Of a DNA stretch of 64,000 bases, positions 39,776-48,879 are shown in pieces. How positions within the stretch are numbered: the stretch's first letter is position 1; the number at the start of each line of letters is the position of its first letter. Source of the stretch: EB88 sp965199135 (GTDB lineage Bacteria; Acidobacteriota; Terriglobia; Terriglobales; Acidobacteriaceae). Both the position numbers and the translations under genes were made by a program. The stretch spans positions 682,001-746,000 of the forward strand of contig OZ240685.1 of the NCBI GenBank assembly GCA_965199135.1, given 5' to 3'. Below the pieces are notes generated by a model. That model worked only from the letters and a program-made list of their open reading frames with translations, made no database searches and was not told the origin of the DNA.

Positions 39776-40567
39776 ATGCACGCGATGGTGGAAGCGGCAC
39801 ATCTTTCCAAAAGCTACCCCCGCACCGGCGCTGGCGAGTCGGGAACCTCGCTCGTGGTCGACGATGTTTCATTTACGCTGCGCCGCGGGGAAACGCTGGG
39901 GCTCGTCGGTGAGTCCGGCTCCGGCAAGAGCACGATTGCGCGCATGGTACTCGGCCTGATCCCGCCGAGCGGCGGCACGGTCCGCTTTGACGGCGCGCTG
40001 CTCGGCGATGCATCAGGGGCTGACATGCGCGGGATCCGGCGCAGGATGCAGCCGGTCTTTCAGGATCCTTATGCCGCGCTCAACCCGCGCATGCGCATCC
40101 GCGAGATCCTTGCCGAACCCTTCCAGATCCACAAACAGGAGGCGGCGCGCACGAAGACGGGTCTCCTGGCAGCGACCGGCGAGCTGCTCACGAAGGTCGG
40201 CCTGGACAGCTCGGCACTCGCCCGGTACCCGCATGAGTTCTCCGGCGGGCAGCGGCAGCGCATCAATATCGCCCGCGCGCTCGCGCTCCGGCCCGACGTG
40301 CTGGTGCTCGATGAGCCGGTCTCTGCGCTCGACGTGAGCGTCGGCGCGCAGGTGGTGAACCTCCTGCGCTCCCTCCAGCGGGAGTTCCACCTCACCTACC
40401 TGTTCATCACACACTCCATGCCGCTGGTGCGGTACCTGGCGACAGAAATCGCAGTGCTGCAGCGGGGTCGGCTGATCGAGATGGGACCGGCTGCCGAGAT
40501 CATCGCTCGACCCGCGCAACCCTATACCCAGGCGCTGATGGCCGCGACGCCAGTGCTCGAGGCCTAG
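39776..40567 (+). CDS. ABC transporter ATP-binding protein, oligopeptide (OppF/DppF) type
   Basis: A 263-aa ATPase: Walker A GESGSGKST, Q-loop QDPYAALNPR, signature FSGGQRQR, Walker B VLVLDEP and H-loop ITHSM. The closest type is the OppF/DppF group, including the C-terminal YTQALMAATPVL. No permease, binding protein or partner ATPase is adjacent, so it must pair with subunits coded elsewhere. ATG 39776 is chosen, Met at 39785 is possible. TAGGCT (39763-39768) ends 7 nt before it and there is no SD. Confidence 0.85.
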   Translation: MHAMVEAAHLSKSYPRTGAGESGTSLVVDDVSFTLRRGETLGLVGESGSGKSTIARMVLGLIPPSGGTVRFDGALLGDASGADMRGIRRRMQPVFQDPYAALNPRMRIREILAEPFQIHKQEAARTKTGLLAATGELLTKVGLDSSALARYPHEFSGGQRQRINIARALALRPDVLVLDEPVSALDVSVGAQVVNLLRSLQREFHLTYLFITHSMPLVRYLATEIAVLQRGRLIEMGPAAEIIARPAQPYTQALMAATPVLEA

Positions 40568-40664
40568 GCGCGTCCCACTTTGGAAAAGCGGCACCTTCCG
40601 GACGAACTTAGGACACTTCGCGGCACCAAGGTCATGCTAAGTTGTGCTGGAAGGGAGCTCTGCC

Positions 40665-41015
40665 ATGGTCGCCTCGGTTGCCGGAGTACTCTCCCCGTCG
40701 TTGCTTGGCAAAGCAGAGCAGGATGGCAGCACCCGCTCCGAGGAGTCGAAACACTCCCCGCCAGGCGCGGCTTCCGCGAGCTCGCAACAGCCTTCCCCAT
40801 CGGCCCCTCCGCCCCAGACGAGTGCCGTCCATGTCACGCTCTCGGTGGAGGCCCGGGCTCTCCGGCTCAAGGAAGAAGGCGAAAGCCCCTCGCAGATCGC
40901 GACCATGCTGAACACCACGGTCACCGAGATCGACAGCCTGCTTGACCTGGGCAAGGTTCCCCCAGCGGCGCTTCGACCGGCATCGCCAGCAGGAAGCAGC
41001 GCCCTCAGCGCCTAG
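40665..41015 (+). CDS. small protein with a putative helix-turn-helix
   Basis: A 116-aa protein. The first 60 residues are low in complexity (Ser, Pro, Gln, Ala), then RALRLKEEGESPSQIATMLN has the spacing of a helix-turn-helix of the kind seen in resolvase/Sigma-70-like motifs. No family is recognised. ATG 40665 has AAGGGAG 7 nt upstream. It stands alone between the ABC ATPase and the TSUP gene. Confidence 0.55.
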   Translation: MVASVAGVLSPSLLGKAEQDGSTRSEESKHSPPGAASASSQQPSPSAPPPQTSAVHVTLSVEARALRLKEEGESPSQIATMLNTTVTEIDSLLDLGKVPPAALRPASPAGSSALSA

Positions 41016-41065
41016 GTTCCGCCCCCTCCCGGAATCGATCCTGCTGCGGGCTACTCTAAAGACAA

Positions 41066-41881
41066 ATGGCTCTTCCCACAGAAATCCAGCTGGATGGACG
41101 CACGCTCTGGCTGTGTTTCGCTTCCCTGATCGCCGGCCTGCTGAATGCAGTTGCTGGTGGAGGCTCGTTCCTCTCCTTTCCCGCCCTCCTGAACCTGGGC
41201 GTTCCGCCCATCCAGGCCAACGCCACGAACACCGTTGCCCTGTGGCCGGGGCAGTTCACCTCGATCGCTGCCTACTGGCGCGACCTCGAGCAGAACCGCA
41301 ACCTCGTGCTGCCGCTCTCGCTCGCCGCTGCCGTCGGCGGCGTCGGTGGTGGCGTCATCCTGCTGCACACCGGGCAGACGACGTTTCTGCACCTGGTGCC
41401 GTGGCTGCTGCTGGGCGCGGCCTGCCTGTTCGCGGTCAGCACACCCCTGTCGCAGTGGCTGCAGCGGCGTGCCCGCGGCAAGCGGATGCCGGACGCTCCG
41501 GAGGCCGAGGTCCGGCCGCTGCTCGCTCCCCTGCTCTGCGGAATGGTCTTTGTTACCTTGTACATCGGCTACTTCGGCGCCGGAGCCGGCTTCCTGGTGA
41601 TGTCGCTGCTCGCGCTGTTCGGTATCGAAAACGTCAACCAGATCAACGCCCTCAAGGTCGTCACCACCACGATCGCCAATGGCGTCGCCGTGGTGCTCTT
41701 CATCATCGAGGGCCAGGTGCTCTGGCAGCATTGCCTGCTCATGATGGTCACGGGCGCGCTTGGCGGCTATGTTGGCGGCAGGAGCGCACGCCGCGTCAAC
41801 GCGCGGCTGATGCGTGCGCTCGTGACCGTGCTGGGCTTTGCCATGGCGGGCTATTTCTTCTGGCGCAACGGCGGCATCTAG
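41066..41881 (+). CDS. TSUP (TauE/SafE) family permease
   Basis: A 271-aa inner-membrane protein with about eight hydrophobic segments in two repeats. GLLNAVAGGGSFLSFPALL and the matching GYFGAGAGFLVMSLLALFG are the family's duplicated motif. Members export sulfite, sulfoacetate or related anions; substrate here unknown. TACTCT (41052-41057) ends 8 nt before the ATG; no SD. Confidence 0.88.
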   Translation: MALPTEIQLDGRTLWLCFASLIAGLLNAVAGGGSFLSFPALLNLGVPPIQANATNTVALWPGQFTSIAAYWRDLEQNRNLVLPLSLAAAVGGVGGGVILLHTGQTTFLHLVPWLLLGAACLFAVSTPLSQWLQRRARGKRMPDAPEAEVRPLLAPLLCGMVFVTLYIGYFGAGAGFLVMSLLALFGIENVNQINALKVVTTTIANGVAVVLFIIEGQVLWQHCLLMMVTGALGGYVGGRSARRVNARLMRALVTVLGFAMAGYFFWRNGGI

Positions 41882-41921
41882 GCCGACCCACCGCGCTGCT
41901 AGCATCAGAAAGAGGCATTCC

Positions 41922-42359
41922 ATGAGCCACGAAGGATTCCGCCTGGTCAGCGAAAAGGAAGCGCGCCGCGTCGAAGGAGCGCATGCTACGCTGCCCCGCG
42001 AGGCAACGGAGCCGACCAAGGTACGCGTCAACAAGACCGAAGGCACCGGAATGGAGATCGACTGGCGCGATGGCCATCGCAGCCACTGGTCATTCGCGTT
42101 TCTGCGCCATGCCTGCCCCTGTGCCACCTGCCACGATGAGCGGGAGAAGGAAGGCCGCGCCATCGGCGTGCCACGCCCGGAGCCCGTGAACCTGCTGCCA
42201 ATGTACAAGGCTCCGCCTCGGCCGGACCTGGTGCAGCAGGTGGGCCGGTACGCTGTTTCATTTCACTGGAACGACGGCCATTCGAGCGGCATCTACTCCT
42301 GGGACTATCTTCGGCGCATCTGTCAGTGCGAGCAGTGCCGAGCCGGTCAGCTGGCCTGA
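41922..42359 (+). CDS. DUF971 (GBBH-like N-terminal domain) protein
   Basis: A 145-aa protein with the DUF971 domain, related to the N-terminal domain of gamma-butyrobetaine hydroxylase. Two cysteine clusters are visible, CPCATCHDE (about 67-75) and CQCEQCRAG near the C-terminus, plausible zinc or iron ligands. Stand-alone DUF971 proteins are often linked with iron-sulfur cluster assembly. ATG 41922 has GAGG 6 nt upstream. Confidence 0.82.
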   Translation: MSHEGFRLVSEKEARRVEGAHATLPREATEPTKVRVNKTEGTGMEIDWRDGHRSHWSFAFLRHACPCATCHDEREKEGRAIGVPRPEPVNLLPMYKAPPRPDLVQQVGRYAVSFHWNDGHSSGIYSWDYLRRICQCEQCRAGQLA

Positions 42360-42395
42360 CCAGGCAGTCAAAATCTACGTACAATTGCCTGCGAG

Positions 42396-44492
42396 ATGAG
42401 TGGATATGTGCAGCGGAGTTTTTTCCTTGCCCTTTTGTTTTTTTGTGCAGGCTTCATGAACGCACAAACACCGGCCCATCGGCCGCCCGCTGTGCCGCTG
42501 ATCACGCATAACCCGTACTTTTCGATCTGGTCGGACGCGGATCACCTGACGGACAACCCCACCCGGCATTGGACCGGCAAGGTGCAGCCGCTCACGAGCC
42601 TGGTGCGTATCGACGGCAAGCCGTTCCGCATCATGGGCAGCGAGCCCCGCAACGTTCCGATTCTGGCGCAGACCTCGCTGCAGCTGGACCCGACGCACAC
42701 CGATTACACCTTTTCGGGTGCCGGTGTGGATGTGACGCTCTCCTTCTTCACCCCGGCCTTCCCGCTGGACATGGCGCTGCTCTCGCGACCAGTGACCTAC
42801 CTGACGTGGACAGCGAAGAGCAATGACGGCACGCAGCATGCAGTCCAGGTCCTCTTCGATGTGGACCCGGTGATTGCGGTCGACAACGACATGGAAGCCG
42901 TGACCTGGGGCCGCGCCGAGACCAGCTCCCTCGAGATCCTGAATACGGGTTCCCGCGACCAGCAGGTGCTTGGCAAGCGCGGTGATGACCTCCGCATTGA
43001 GTGGGGCTATTTCCATCTCGCGTTCCCGCGCGGAGAGCATGCCGCCAGCCTTCTCGATCCCGAGGCGGTGAAGCAGTTCGTGGACCATGGCAAGTTCGAT
43101 GGCAACGACAACATGGAGATGCCCGCAACGCCACGGGATGCGGCCGCTCACCTAGCGGTCGAGCTGCAGCTGGGCTCCGTCGGGGCCACCCCCGTGTCGC
43201 ATCACGTGCTCGTCGCTTACACGGAGAACTTCTCCATCGAGTACCTGAACCAGCGGCTGCACCCGTACTGGCAGCGCAATGGGCAAACGATCACCGCCAT
43301 GCTCAACGAGGCGGAGGAGCAGTATGCCTCGCTCGAAACCCGGGGCCGCTCCTACGACCAGGAGCTCACGAGCGACCTGACCGCCGTGGGTGGCGCCGAC
43401 TACGCCTACCTGTGCACGCTGGCCTATCGCCAGTCGCTTGCCGCCCATGCACTGACCGCTGATATCGACGGAACGCCCCTGCTGTTTGCCAAGGAAGACT
43501 TTTCAAACGGCGACATCGGCACGGTGGACGTGCTCTACCCTTCAGCCCCGATCTTCCTCTTCTTCAACCCTGCGCTGCTCCAGGCGCAGATCGAGCCGGT
43601 GCTGCGCTACGCCATGCTCCCACGGTGGAAGTTCCCCTTTGCGCCGCATGACCTGGGCCGCTGGCCGCTTGCCAATGGACAGGAGTACGGCGGGGGTGAG
43701 AAGACCGAGGACGACCAGATGCCGGTCGAAGAGTCAGGCGACCTCCTGATCCTCGCCGACGCGCTGGCGCAGGTGCAGGGCAACACGGAGCTTGCCGCGA
43801 AGTACTGGGTGCTGTTGACCAGGTGGGCGAACTACCTCCGGCAGGCCGGGCTTGATCCTTCGAACCAGCTTTCGACCGACGATTTCGCGGGCCACCTCGC
43901 GCACAACGCGAACCTCTCGATCAAGGCGATCGACGCGCTTGGCGCCTACGCCGACCTCGCGAAGCGGCTGGGTCACAACGACGTCGCCACCGAGTACCGC
44001 ACACTGGCAGAGGGCATGGCCAAGCAGTGGCCCGCGATGGCGGAAGATGGCGACCACTACAAGCTGGCTTTCGACAAGCCGGGGACCTGGAGCCAGAAGT
44101 ACAACCTGGTCTGGGACCAGCTGCTCGGGCTGCACCTGTTCTCGGAGAAGATCCGCGACCGCGAACTGGCCTTCTACCGGAAGCACATCAACCAGTACGG
44201 TCTGCCGCTTGATAGCCGTGCTACCTACACCAAGCTTGACTGGGAACTCTGGACTGCGACCATGTCGCAGGATCCCACCGAGTTCCAGCAGTTTGTCGCG
44301 CCGCTGGCACGCTGGGCGGACATGACGCCGGAGCGGGTGCCGCTGACTGACTGGTACGACACCATCACCGGCAAGCAGGTGGGCTTCCAGGCGCGTTCTG
44401 TCGTCGGGGGCCTCTTTATCAAGGCGCTTTCTGACGACACGCTGGCAAAGAAGTGGCGCGCCATGGCGGAGGAGAAACCCTCCACCCCGTGA
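42396..44492 (+). CDS. GtaA-type glutaminase family protein, exported
   Basis: A 698-aa protein with a signal peptide (ends near FMNAQTPA) and the domain series of fungal-type glutaminase GtaA proteins (DUF4964, DUF5127, DUF4965, DUF1793): PLITHNPYFSIWSDADHLTD at the start, and DLGRWPLANGQEYGGG plus MPVEESGDLLIL in the alpha/alpha-barrel part. It probably acts on glutamine or other substrates in the periplasm; activity of bacterial members is mostly unproven. TACAAT (42380-42385) ends 10 nt before the ATG. Confidence 0.85.
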   Translation: MSGYVQRSFFLALLFFCAGFMNAQTPAHRPPAVPLITHNPYFSIWSDADHLTDNPTRHWTGKVQPLTSLVRIDGKPFRIMGSEPRNVPILAQTSLQLDPTHTDYTFSGAGVDVTLSFFTPAFPLDMALLSRPVTYLTWTAKSNDGTQHAVQVLFDVDPVIAVDNDMEAVTWGRAETSSLEILNTGSRDQQVLGKRGDDLRIEWGYFHLAFPRGEHAASLLDPEAVKQFVDHGKFDGNDNMEMPATPRDAAAHLAVELQLGSVGATPVSHHVLVAYTENFSIEYLNQRLHPYWQRNGQTITAMLNEAEEQYASLETRGRSYDQELTSDLTAVGGADYAYLCTLAYRQSLAAHALTADIDGTPLLFAKEDFSNGDIGTVDVLYPSAPIFLFFNPALLQAQIEPVLRYAMLPRWKFPFAPHDLGRWPLANGQEYGGGEKTEDDQMPVEESGDLLILADALAQVQGNTELAAKYWVLLTRWANYLRQAGLDPSNQLSTDDFAGHLAHNANLSIKAIDALGAYADLAKRLGHNDVATEYRTLAEGMAKQWPAMAEDGDHYKLAFDKPGTWSQKYNLVWDQLLGLHLFSEKIRDRELAFYRKHINQYGLPLDSRATYTKLDWELWTATMSQDPTEFQQFVAPLARWADMTPERVPLTDWYDTITGKQVGFQARSVVGGLFIKALSDDTLAKKWRAMAEEKPSTP

Positions 44493-44513
44493 GCTGCCTT
44501 CAACCGCTCTTCG

Positions 44514-44540
44514 TCGCCCAGCGTACACAGCGCTGGGCGA
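44514..44540. terminator. hairpin between convergent gtaA-like and LOG genes
   Basis: A 10-bp perfect stem TCGCCCAGCG / CGCTGGGCGA with a 7-nt loop. There is no strong T run, so its use as terminator is likely but not certain. Confidence 0.6.
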
Positions 44541-44636
44541 TCCTCCTTCATAGCGAAGGCCGAGGTACAGGGAACACCCCGGCGGCATCCTGAGCGCGGC
44601 GGGGCTCAGATGGCGAACCAGGATCCGGGCACCGCG

Positions 44637-45191
44637 CTACGTGAGGCGGCCTGCGAGCACCGCGATTGCTTCCGCAACGCTCGACACCACCAGGATGCGC
44701 TCCCGATGCCTTGCCTGCAGGAAGCCCTCGCGGACGCCATGATCCAGAAACGAGAGCAGCCCCTCAAAGTAGCCGCGCAGGTTCACTAACACGCAGGGTT
44801 TCGCATGGATCCCAAGCTGGGCCCAGGTGAGGACCTCGAGGAACTCATCGAGGGTGCCGAAACCGCCCGGGAGCGCAACGAAGGCGTCGGCACGCTCAGC
44901 CATCATGGCTTTGCGTTCATGCATGCTGCCGACGTAGTGCAACTCGGTGAGGCCGCTGTGGGCCACTTCGCGGTTCTTGAGGACCTCGGGCAGCACCCCG
45001 AGGACGTGAGCCCCACCCGCGATCGCAGCGTCGGCAACCGTGCCCATGAGCCCGACGGAGGCGCCTCCGTAGACAAGAGCCCAGCTCCGAGCTGCAATGA
45101 GGGTGCCGAGGTGCGCCGCCTCCTCGGCATAGGCCGTGTGGTTGCCGCTGCTTGAGGCGCAGAAGACGCAGATGCTGTGTGGGTTCGGCAT
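44637..45191 (-). CDS. LOG family nucleoside-monophosphate phosphoribohydrolase
   Basis: A 184-aa Rossmann-fold enzyme of the LOG (lysine-decarboxylase-like) family, which removes ribose 5-phosphate from cytokinin-type or other purine nucleotides. The signature MHERKAMM and PGGFGTLDEFLE are intact. In bacteria it may act in nucleotide salvage. The ATG at 45191 gives the family N-terminus (ICVFCASSSG). No SD; TACACT ends 11 nt before it. The genes upstream include an antitoxin remnant. Confidence 0.88.
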   Translation of the reverse strand: MPNPHSICVFCASSSGNHTAYAEEAAHLGTLIAARSWALVYGGASVGLMGTVADAAIAGGAHVLGVLPEVLKNREVAHSGLTELHYVGSMHERKAMMAERADAFVALPGGFGTLDEFLEVLTWAQLGIHAKPCVLVNLRGYFEGLLSFLDHGVREGFLQARHRERILVVSSVAEAIAVLAGRLT

Positions 45192-45262
45192 GGTCGAAGA
45201 GGAGTGTACCGGAGTGAGCCCGGGAAAGCCGGTGCATGCCAGCGAGCCGGGAAGCGTCCACG

Positions 45263-45533
45263 TCAAAGGTGACGGTGGCATCCATGCCGATCCAGGTTAC
45301 TCGCCCATCCCTGCTGGATCGTTTCGTTCCTCTCCTCGACCGAGACGGGCGGACCTTTGTACTCGGAGAATCTCAATCTGGTCTCGAGAGAGCCCGTCTT
45401 CTTCTTGATCTCAGCCCGGCCCGTCTCCGGGTCTCGCCGGAGCTCCAGCACATCTCCCTTGCGCAGCCTGGTAGCCTCCCTGATCCTGCGGCATCGTCAA
45501 TGCCCCCTGGTTAGTCATGACTGACGTTGCCAT
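45263..45533 (-). pseudogene. frameshifted AbrB/VapB-type antitoxin remnant
   Basis: Two reading frames together resemble a swapped-hairpin AbrB antitoxin. The first (ATG 45533) gives MATSVMTNQGALTMPQ; after a one-base shift at 45485 the second gives IREATRLRKGDVLELRRD and continues to VSVEERNETIQQGWA and a stop at 45263. Joined, they fit the pattern (V)T-x-P-x-x-IREA-x-x-L-x-x-GD. No intact toxin gene follows: only 71 bp separate it from the LOG start, though WIGMDATV just downstream recalls the start of a PIN toxin. Broken or lost toxin-antitoxin pair is inferred. Confidence 0.65.
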
Positions 45534-45640
45534 TGGCCTCTGCTGGTACAAGGATCCGTCTCCTTACCAGGAGTAAGGAACGGGAATCCAGCGCTGGCCG
45601 GTTAAACTGAAGAAGCAATCCCCACCCGATCGAGAGCCCA

Positions 45641-48526
45641 TTGAGCCGTCTTCTCCAAAATATGAATCCGCAGCAGGCTGCGGGCGTCCAGGCCGTGGAT
45701 GGCCCGGTGCTTTTGCTCGCCGGCGCTGGCTCCGGCAAGACCCGTGTCATCACCCACCGCATCGCCTACCTGATCGAAGAGCGCGGAGTCGCGCCTGACG
45801 CGATCATGGCCGTAACCTTCACCAACAAGGCGGCCAAGGAGATGGCAGAGCGCGTCGAGAAGCTGATCGGCAGCACCTCGCTCGCCAGGCCACTGCTCGC
45901 GACCTTTCACTCCTTCTGCGTGCGCATGCTGCGCCGCGACATCGAAGTGCTGCGTTCGCCCGATGGCACCGGCCTGACGCGTACCTTTGCGATCTACGAC
46001 GAGAGCGACCAGCAGCAGGTGGTGAAGGCAATCATGCGCCGCATGGGCATGGATGACAAGCAGCTCACGCCCCGCACGGTGCTCTCGAAGATCTCGTGGG
46101 CGAAAAACCACATGCTCGATCCGCAGGAGTTTTACCTGCAGTCGGCGGACCAGCAGTCCGAGCGGGTCGCGCATGTTTTTGAGGCGTACGGCAAAGAGCT
46201 GCGCAAGAACAACGCCCTCGATTTCGATGACCTGCTACTCGAGGCGGTGCACCTGCTGCGGGCGAGCGGCGAAACGCGCGAGCGCTACAACCGGCGCTAT
46301 CGCTACCTGCTGATCGACGAATACCAGGACACCAACCGCCCGCAGTATGAGCTCATGAAGCTGCTTGCCGGGCCCGAGAACAACGTCTGTGTCGTCGGCG
46401 ATGAAGACCAGAGCATCTACTCCTGGCGCGGTGCGGACATCCGCAACATCCTCGAGTTCGAGAAGGATTTCCCCGGGGTGCAGACGATCCGGCTCGAGCA
46501 GAACTATCGCTCCACGCAGGTGATCCTGGAAGCGGCCGGCGCGGTCGTCGCACGCAATGCGCAGCGCAAGGGCAAGGACCTGTGGACCTCGCGCGAGGGC
46601 GGCGCGAAGATCGGCTACTACGAAGCACCCGACGGCGAGAACGAAGCTCTCTTCATCGCGGACTACATCAACAAGTACCTGCGCAAGGCAGGCGAGAGTG
46701 TCGAGCAGCCCAAGGCCGCGGTGCTTTACCGCACCAACTCGCAATCGCGACTGGTGGAAGAAGCACTGCGCCGCTACGGGATCAGCTACACCATGGTCGG
46801 CGGCTTTTCGTTCTACGAGCGCGCCGAGATCAAGGACATCCTCTCGTACCTGAAGCTGGTGCAGAACCCGCACGATTCGATTGCGCTGCAGCGCGTGATC
46901 AATACGCCGACACGCGGCATTGGGCGCACGACGCTCGATACGCTCGAGCGGCTGGCCATTGAAACCGGCACAAGCACCTACACCGCGATCTCCCATGCAC
47001 TCAAGGATCGTCTCCTGCCGTCGCGTGCGCTGATCGCGCTCGATAACTTCCGTCGCATGATCGAAGACGCGCGGGCGCTCCTTGCACCCGATTTCGCAGA
47101 GAAGCTGGCGGCTGACGTTGCCTCGGCAACTGACGCCGACGCGACGCTCGCAATGAGCGACGGGCATACCGCGGACACGCGCGACGACCAGCCGACTGAG
47201 CTCGATCGCACCCTGCACGCCGGCGATGACACAAGCTTCTCGTTCGGCGATGCGGAGCAGGGCACGCTGCAACTGGGTAGCGATGACTCATTCGATCCGA
47301 CCGACTTTGCTGGGGAAGACACGGACGCCGCGAGCTTCGACCCTGCCGCATTCGCAACAACGCCGGTAGCAGAACCGGTCGACGCTGCGTCCTTCAATCC
47401 CTTCGCCGACGACACGTCGCCGAAGCGCAGGCCCGGCGCCCGGCGGGTGCAGCAACTGGGCTCACCAGCGAGTGATGCAGAAGCGGCGCGCAAGCAGCGT
47501 GACGAAGAGAACGCAGCAGCGTTCCGCAAGCCGGGGGATCCGGCGACGCTGCCGGAGTTGATTCGCTTTATCAACGATCGCTCCGGCTACATCCGCGCGC
47601 TTGAAGAAGAAGGCACGCCCGAGTCGTTCTCGCGCATAGAAAACCTGAAGGAACTTGCCAACGCAGCGCAGGACGCGCAGGAGCGGGGCGAGACGCTGGC
47701 CGATTTCCTCGACCATGCCGCACTCGTCAGCGACACCGACAAGATCAACCCCGACGCTCGTGTCACGCTGATGACGCTCCATGCGGCAAAAGGTCTGGAG
47801 TTCCCGGTCGTGTTGCTCGCGGGGATGGAAGAGAACCTCTTCCCTCACTCGCGCTCGCTCAACGATCCGACGCAGATGGAAGAGGAGCGTCGTCTCTGCT
47901 ACGTCGGCATGACGCGCGCCATGGATGCCCTGGTACTGACGCGCGCCCGCTACCGTCGCCGCTATGGCAACGACATGCCGGAGGCGAGCATCCCTTCACG
48001 CTTTCTCGAGGAAGTGCCCGCCCACCTGATGGAAGACGTCAGCGGCGGCTCGGCCGCAGCGCAGCCCCGTGTCTCAGGCTACGGCAGCTATGGTTCGGCC
48101 TCTGGGTACGGTTCGGGCTACGGCGGCGGCCCGCGCTACGGCAACAAGAACCGGAGCGAGGGAGACGGCGAGCGCCACTACTCCTACGAAGACGAAGACC
48201 AGAGCTACCGCCCGGCGGCCGCAGCGAAACCAGGGAGTGCAGCGGCTCGCCCTGCTGCCAAGGCAGGCGGTCCGAACTCGCTCGACAATATCGCGCAGTT
48301 CTTCGGGGGCCGCGGCACGGCTGGCCCGCGACCCAAGCTTGAGGTGGCCGCGGCGACCGGCGCCACCGGTTTTCGCAATGGTCAGCGCGTCCGGCACCCG
48401 AAGTATGGCGATGGCCAGGTAGTGCGCCGCGAGGGCGACGGAGACGAAGCGAAGCTCACGGTGAGCTTCAACCAGCACGGCGTCAAGAAGCTGGTCGAGA
48501 AGTTCGCCAAGCTCGAGCGGCTGTAG
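45641..48526 (+). CDS. pcrA: PcrA/UvrD-type superfamily 1 helicase with large insertion
   Basis: A 961-aa 3'-5' DNA helicase for repair and replication restart. Walker A AGAGSGKT (28-34), LLIDEYQDTN (223-232), GDEDQSIYSWRGAD, and the late motifs VTLMTLHAAKGLEF and RLCYVGMTRA are intact. Between 2B elements (after MIEDARALLAP, before TLPELIRFI) there is an acidic, Asp/Ser/Phe-rich insertion, about 487-633. The tail has a Gly/Tyr/Ser-rich part (about 811-835) and ends in a Tudor-like domain (RVRHPKYGDGQVV). Usual length is about 730-770. Start TTG 45641; ATG 45662 is an alternative. uvrD is also a fitting name. Confidence 0.93.
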   Translation: MSRLLQNMNPQQAAGVQAVDGPVLLLAGAGSGKTRVITHRIAYLIEERGVAPDAIMAVTFTNKAAKEMAERVEKLIGSTSLARPLLATFHSFCVRMLRRDIEVLRSPDGTGLTRTFAIYDESDQQQVVKAIMRRMGMDDKQLTPRTVLSKISWAKNHMLDPQEFYLQSADQQSERVAHVFEAYGKELRKNNALDFDDLLLEAVHLLRASGETRERYNRRYRYLLIDEYQDTNRPQYELMKLLAGPENNVCVVGDEDQSIYSWRGADIRNILEFEKDFPGVQTIRLEQNYRSTQVILEAAGAVVARNAQRKGKDLWTSREGGAKIGYYEAPDGENEALFIADYINKYLRKAGESVEQPKAAVLYRTNSQSRLVEEALRRYGISYTMVGGFSFYERAEIKDILSYLKLVQNPHDSIALQRVINTPTRGIGRTTLDTLERLAIETGTSTYTAISHALKDRLLPSRALIALDNFRRMIEDARALLAPDFAEKLAADVASATDADATLAMSDGHTADTRDDQPTELDRTLHAGDDTSFSFGDAEQGTLQLGSDDSFDPTDFAGEDTDAASFDPAAFATTPVAEPVDAASFNPFADDTSPKRRPGARRVQQLGSPASDAEAARKQRDEENAAAFRKPGDPATLPELIRFINDRSGYIRALEEEGTPESFSRIENLKELANAAQDAQERGETLADFLDHAALVSDTDKINPDARVTLMTLHAAKGLEFPVVLLAGMEENLFPHSRSLNDPTQMEEERRLCYVGMTRAMDALVLTRARYRRRYGNDMPEASIPSRFLEEVPAHLMEDVSGGSAAAQPRVSGYGSYGSASGYGSGYGGGPRYGNKNRSEGDGERHYSYEDEDQSYRPAAAAKPGSAAARPAAKAGGPNSLDNIAQFFGGRGTAGPRPKLEVAAATGATGFRNGQRVRHPKYGDGQVVRREGDGDEAKLTVSFNQHGVKKLVEKFAKLERL

Positions 48527-48623
48527 CCCGAAGCAGTGCCCCGGCCCATTCCGCTCGGCCCCCGGCCTGTTCTGTAGTACAACCGTAAGATAGCGTTCAC
48601 GCATACAGATTGAGAGACCCAGC

Positions 48624-48779
48624 ATGGCAAACACTACCAAGATTGAGAGCGTTGAAGAGCGGAAGGCGATCAAGCGCGCTGCTCGCAAGAAGGCGGCGCC
48701 CAAGGCACCGCGTACGGCCCCCCGTGGCTCCAACAAAAAGAAGCCCAAGAAGCTGACGCGCGGCACCGGCAAGCGCTAA
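48624..48779 (+). CDS. 51-residue highly basic protein
   Basis: MANTTKIESVEERKAIKRA is followed by a stretch rich in Lys, Arg, Pro and Ala that ends RGTGKR. About 40% of residues are Lys or Arg, like small ribosome- or nucleic-acid-binding proteins, but no family is recognised. GAGAG lies 7 nt before the ATG. It follows the helicase gene by 97 bp and may share its transcript. Composition alone could mislead, but the frame is fully open and starts well. Confidence 0.6.
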   Translation: MANTTKIESVEERKAIKRAARKKAAPKAPRTAPRGSNKKKPKKLTRGTGKR

Positions 48780-48879
48780 ATCACCCGCCGCCCTGCTCAC
48801 CCGGTCCGCGCCCCGCGAGACTGGGACTGCAGGGCGGTGTTGTTTTCACCCCTATCCCCGTTCTCCCGGAGCTACGACG

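Noticed and set aside
44917..45285. Minus-strand ORF starting MDATVTFDV as a PIN toxin partner of the antitoxin remnant
   Set aside because: After the first residues it has no PIN-domain features and runs inside the LOG gene in another frame; only a possible remnant of the first codons.
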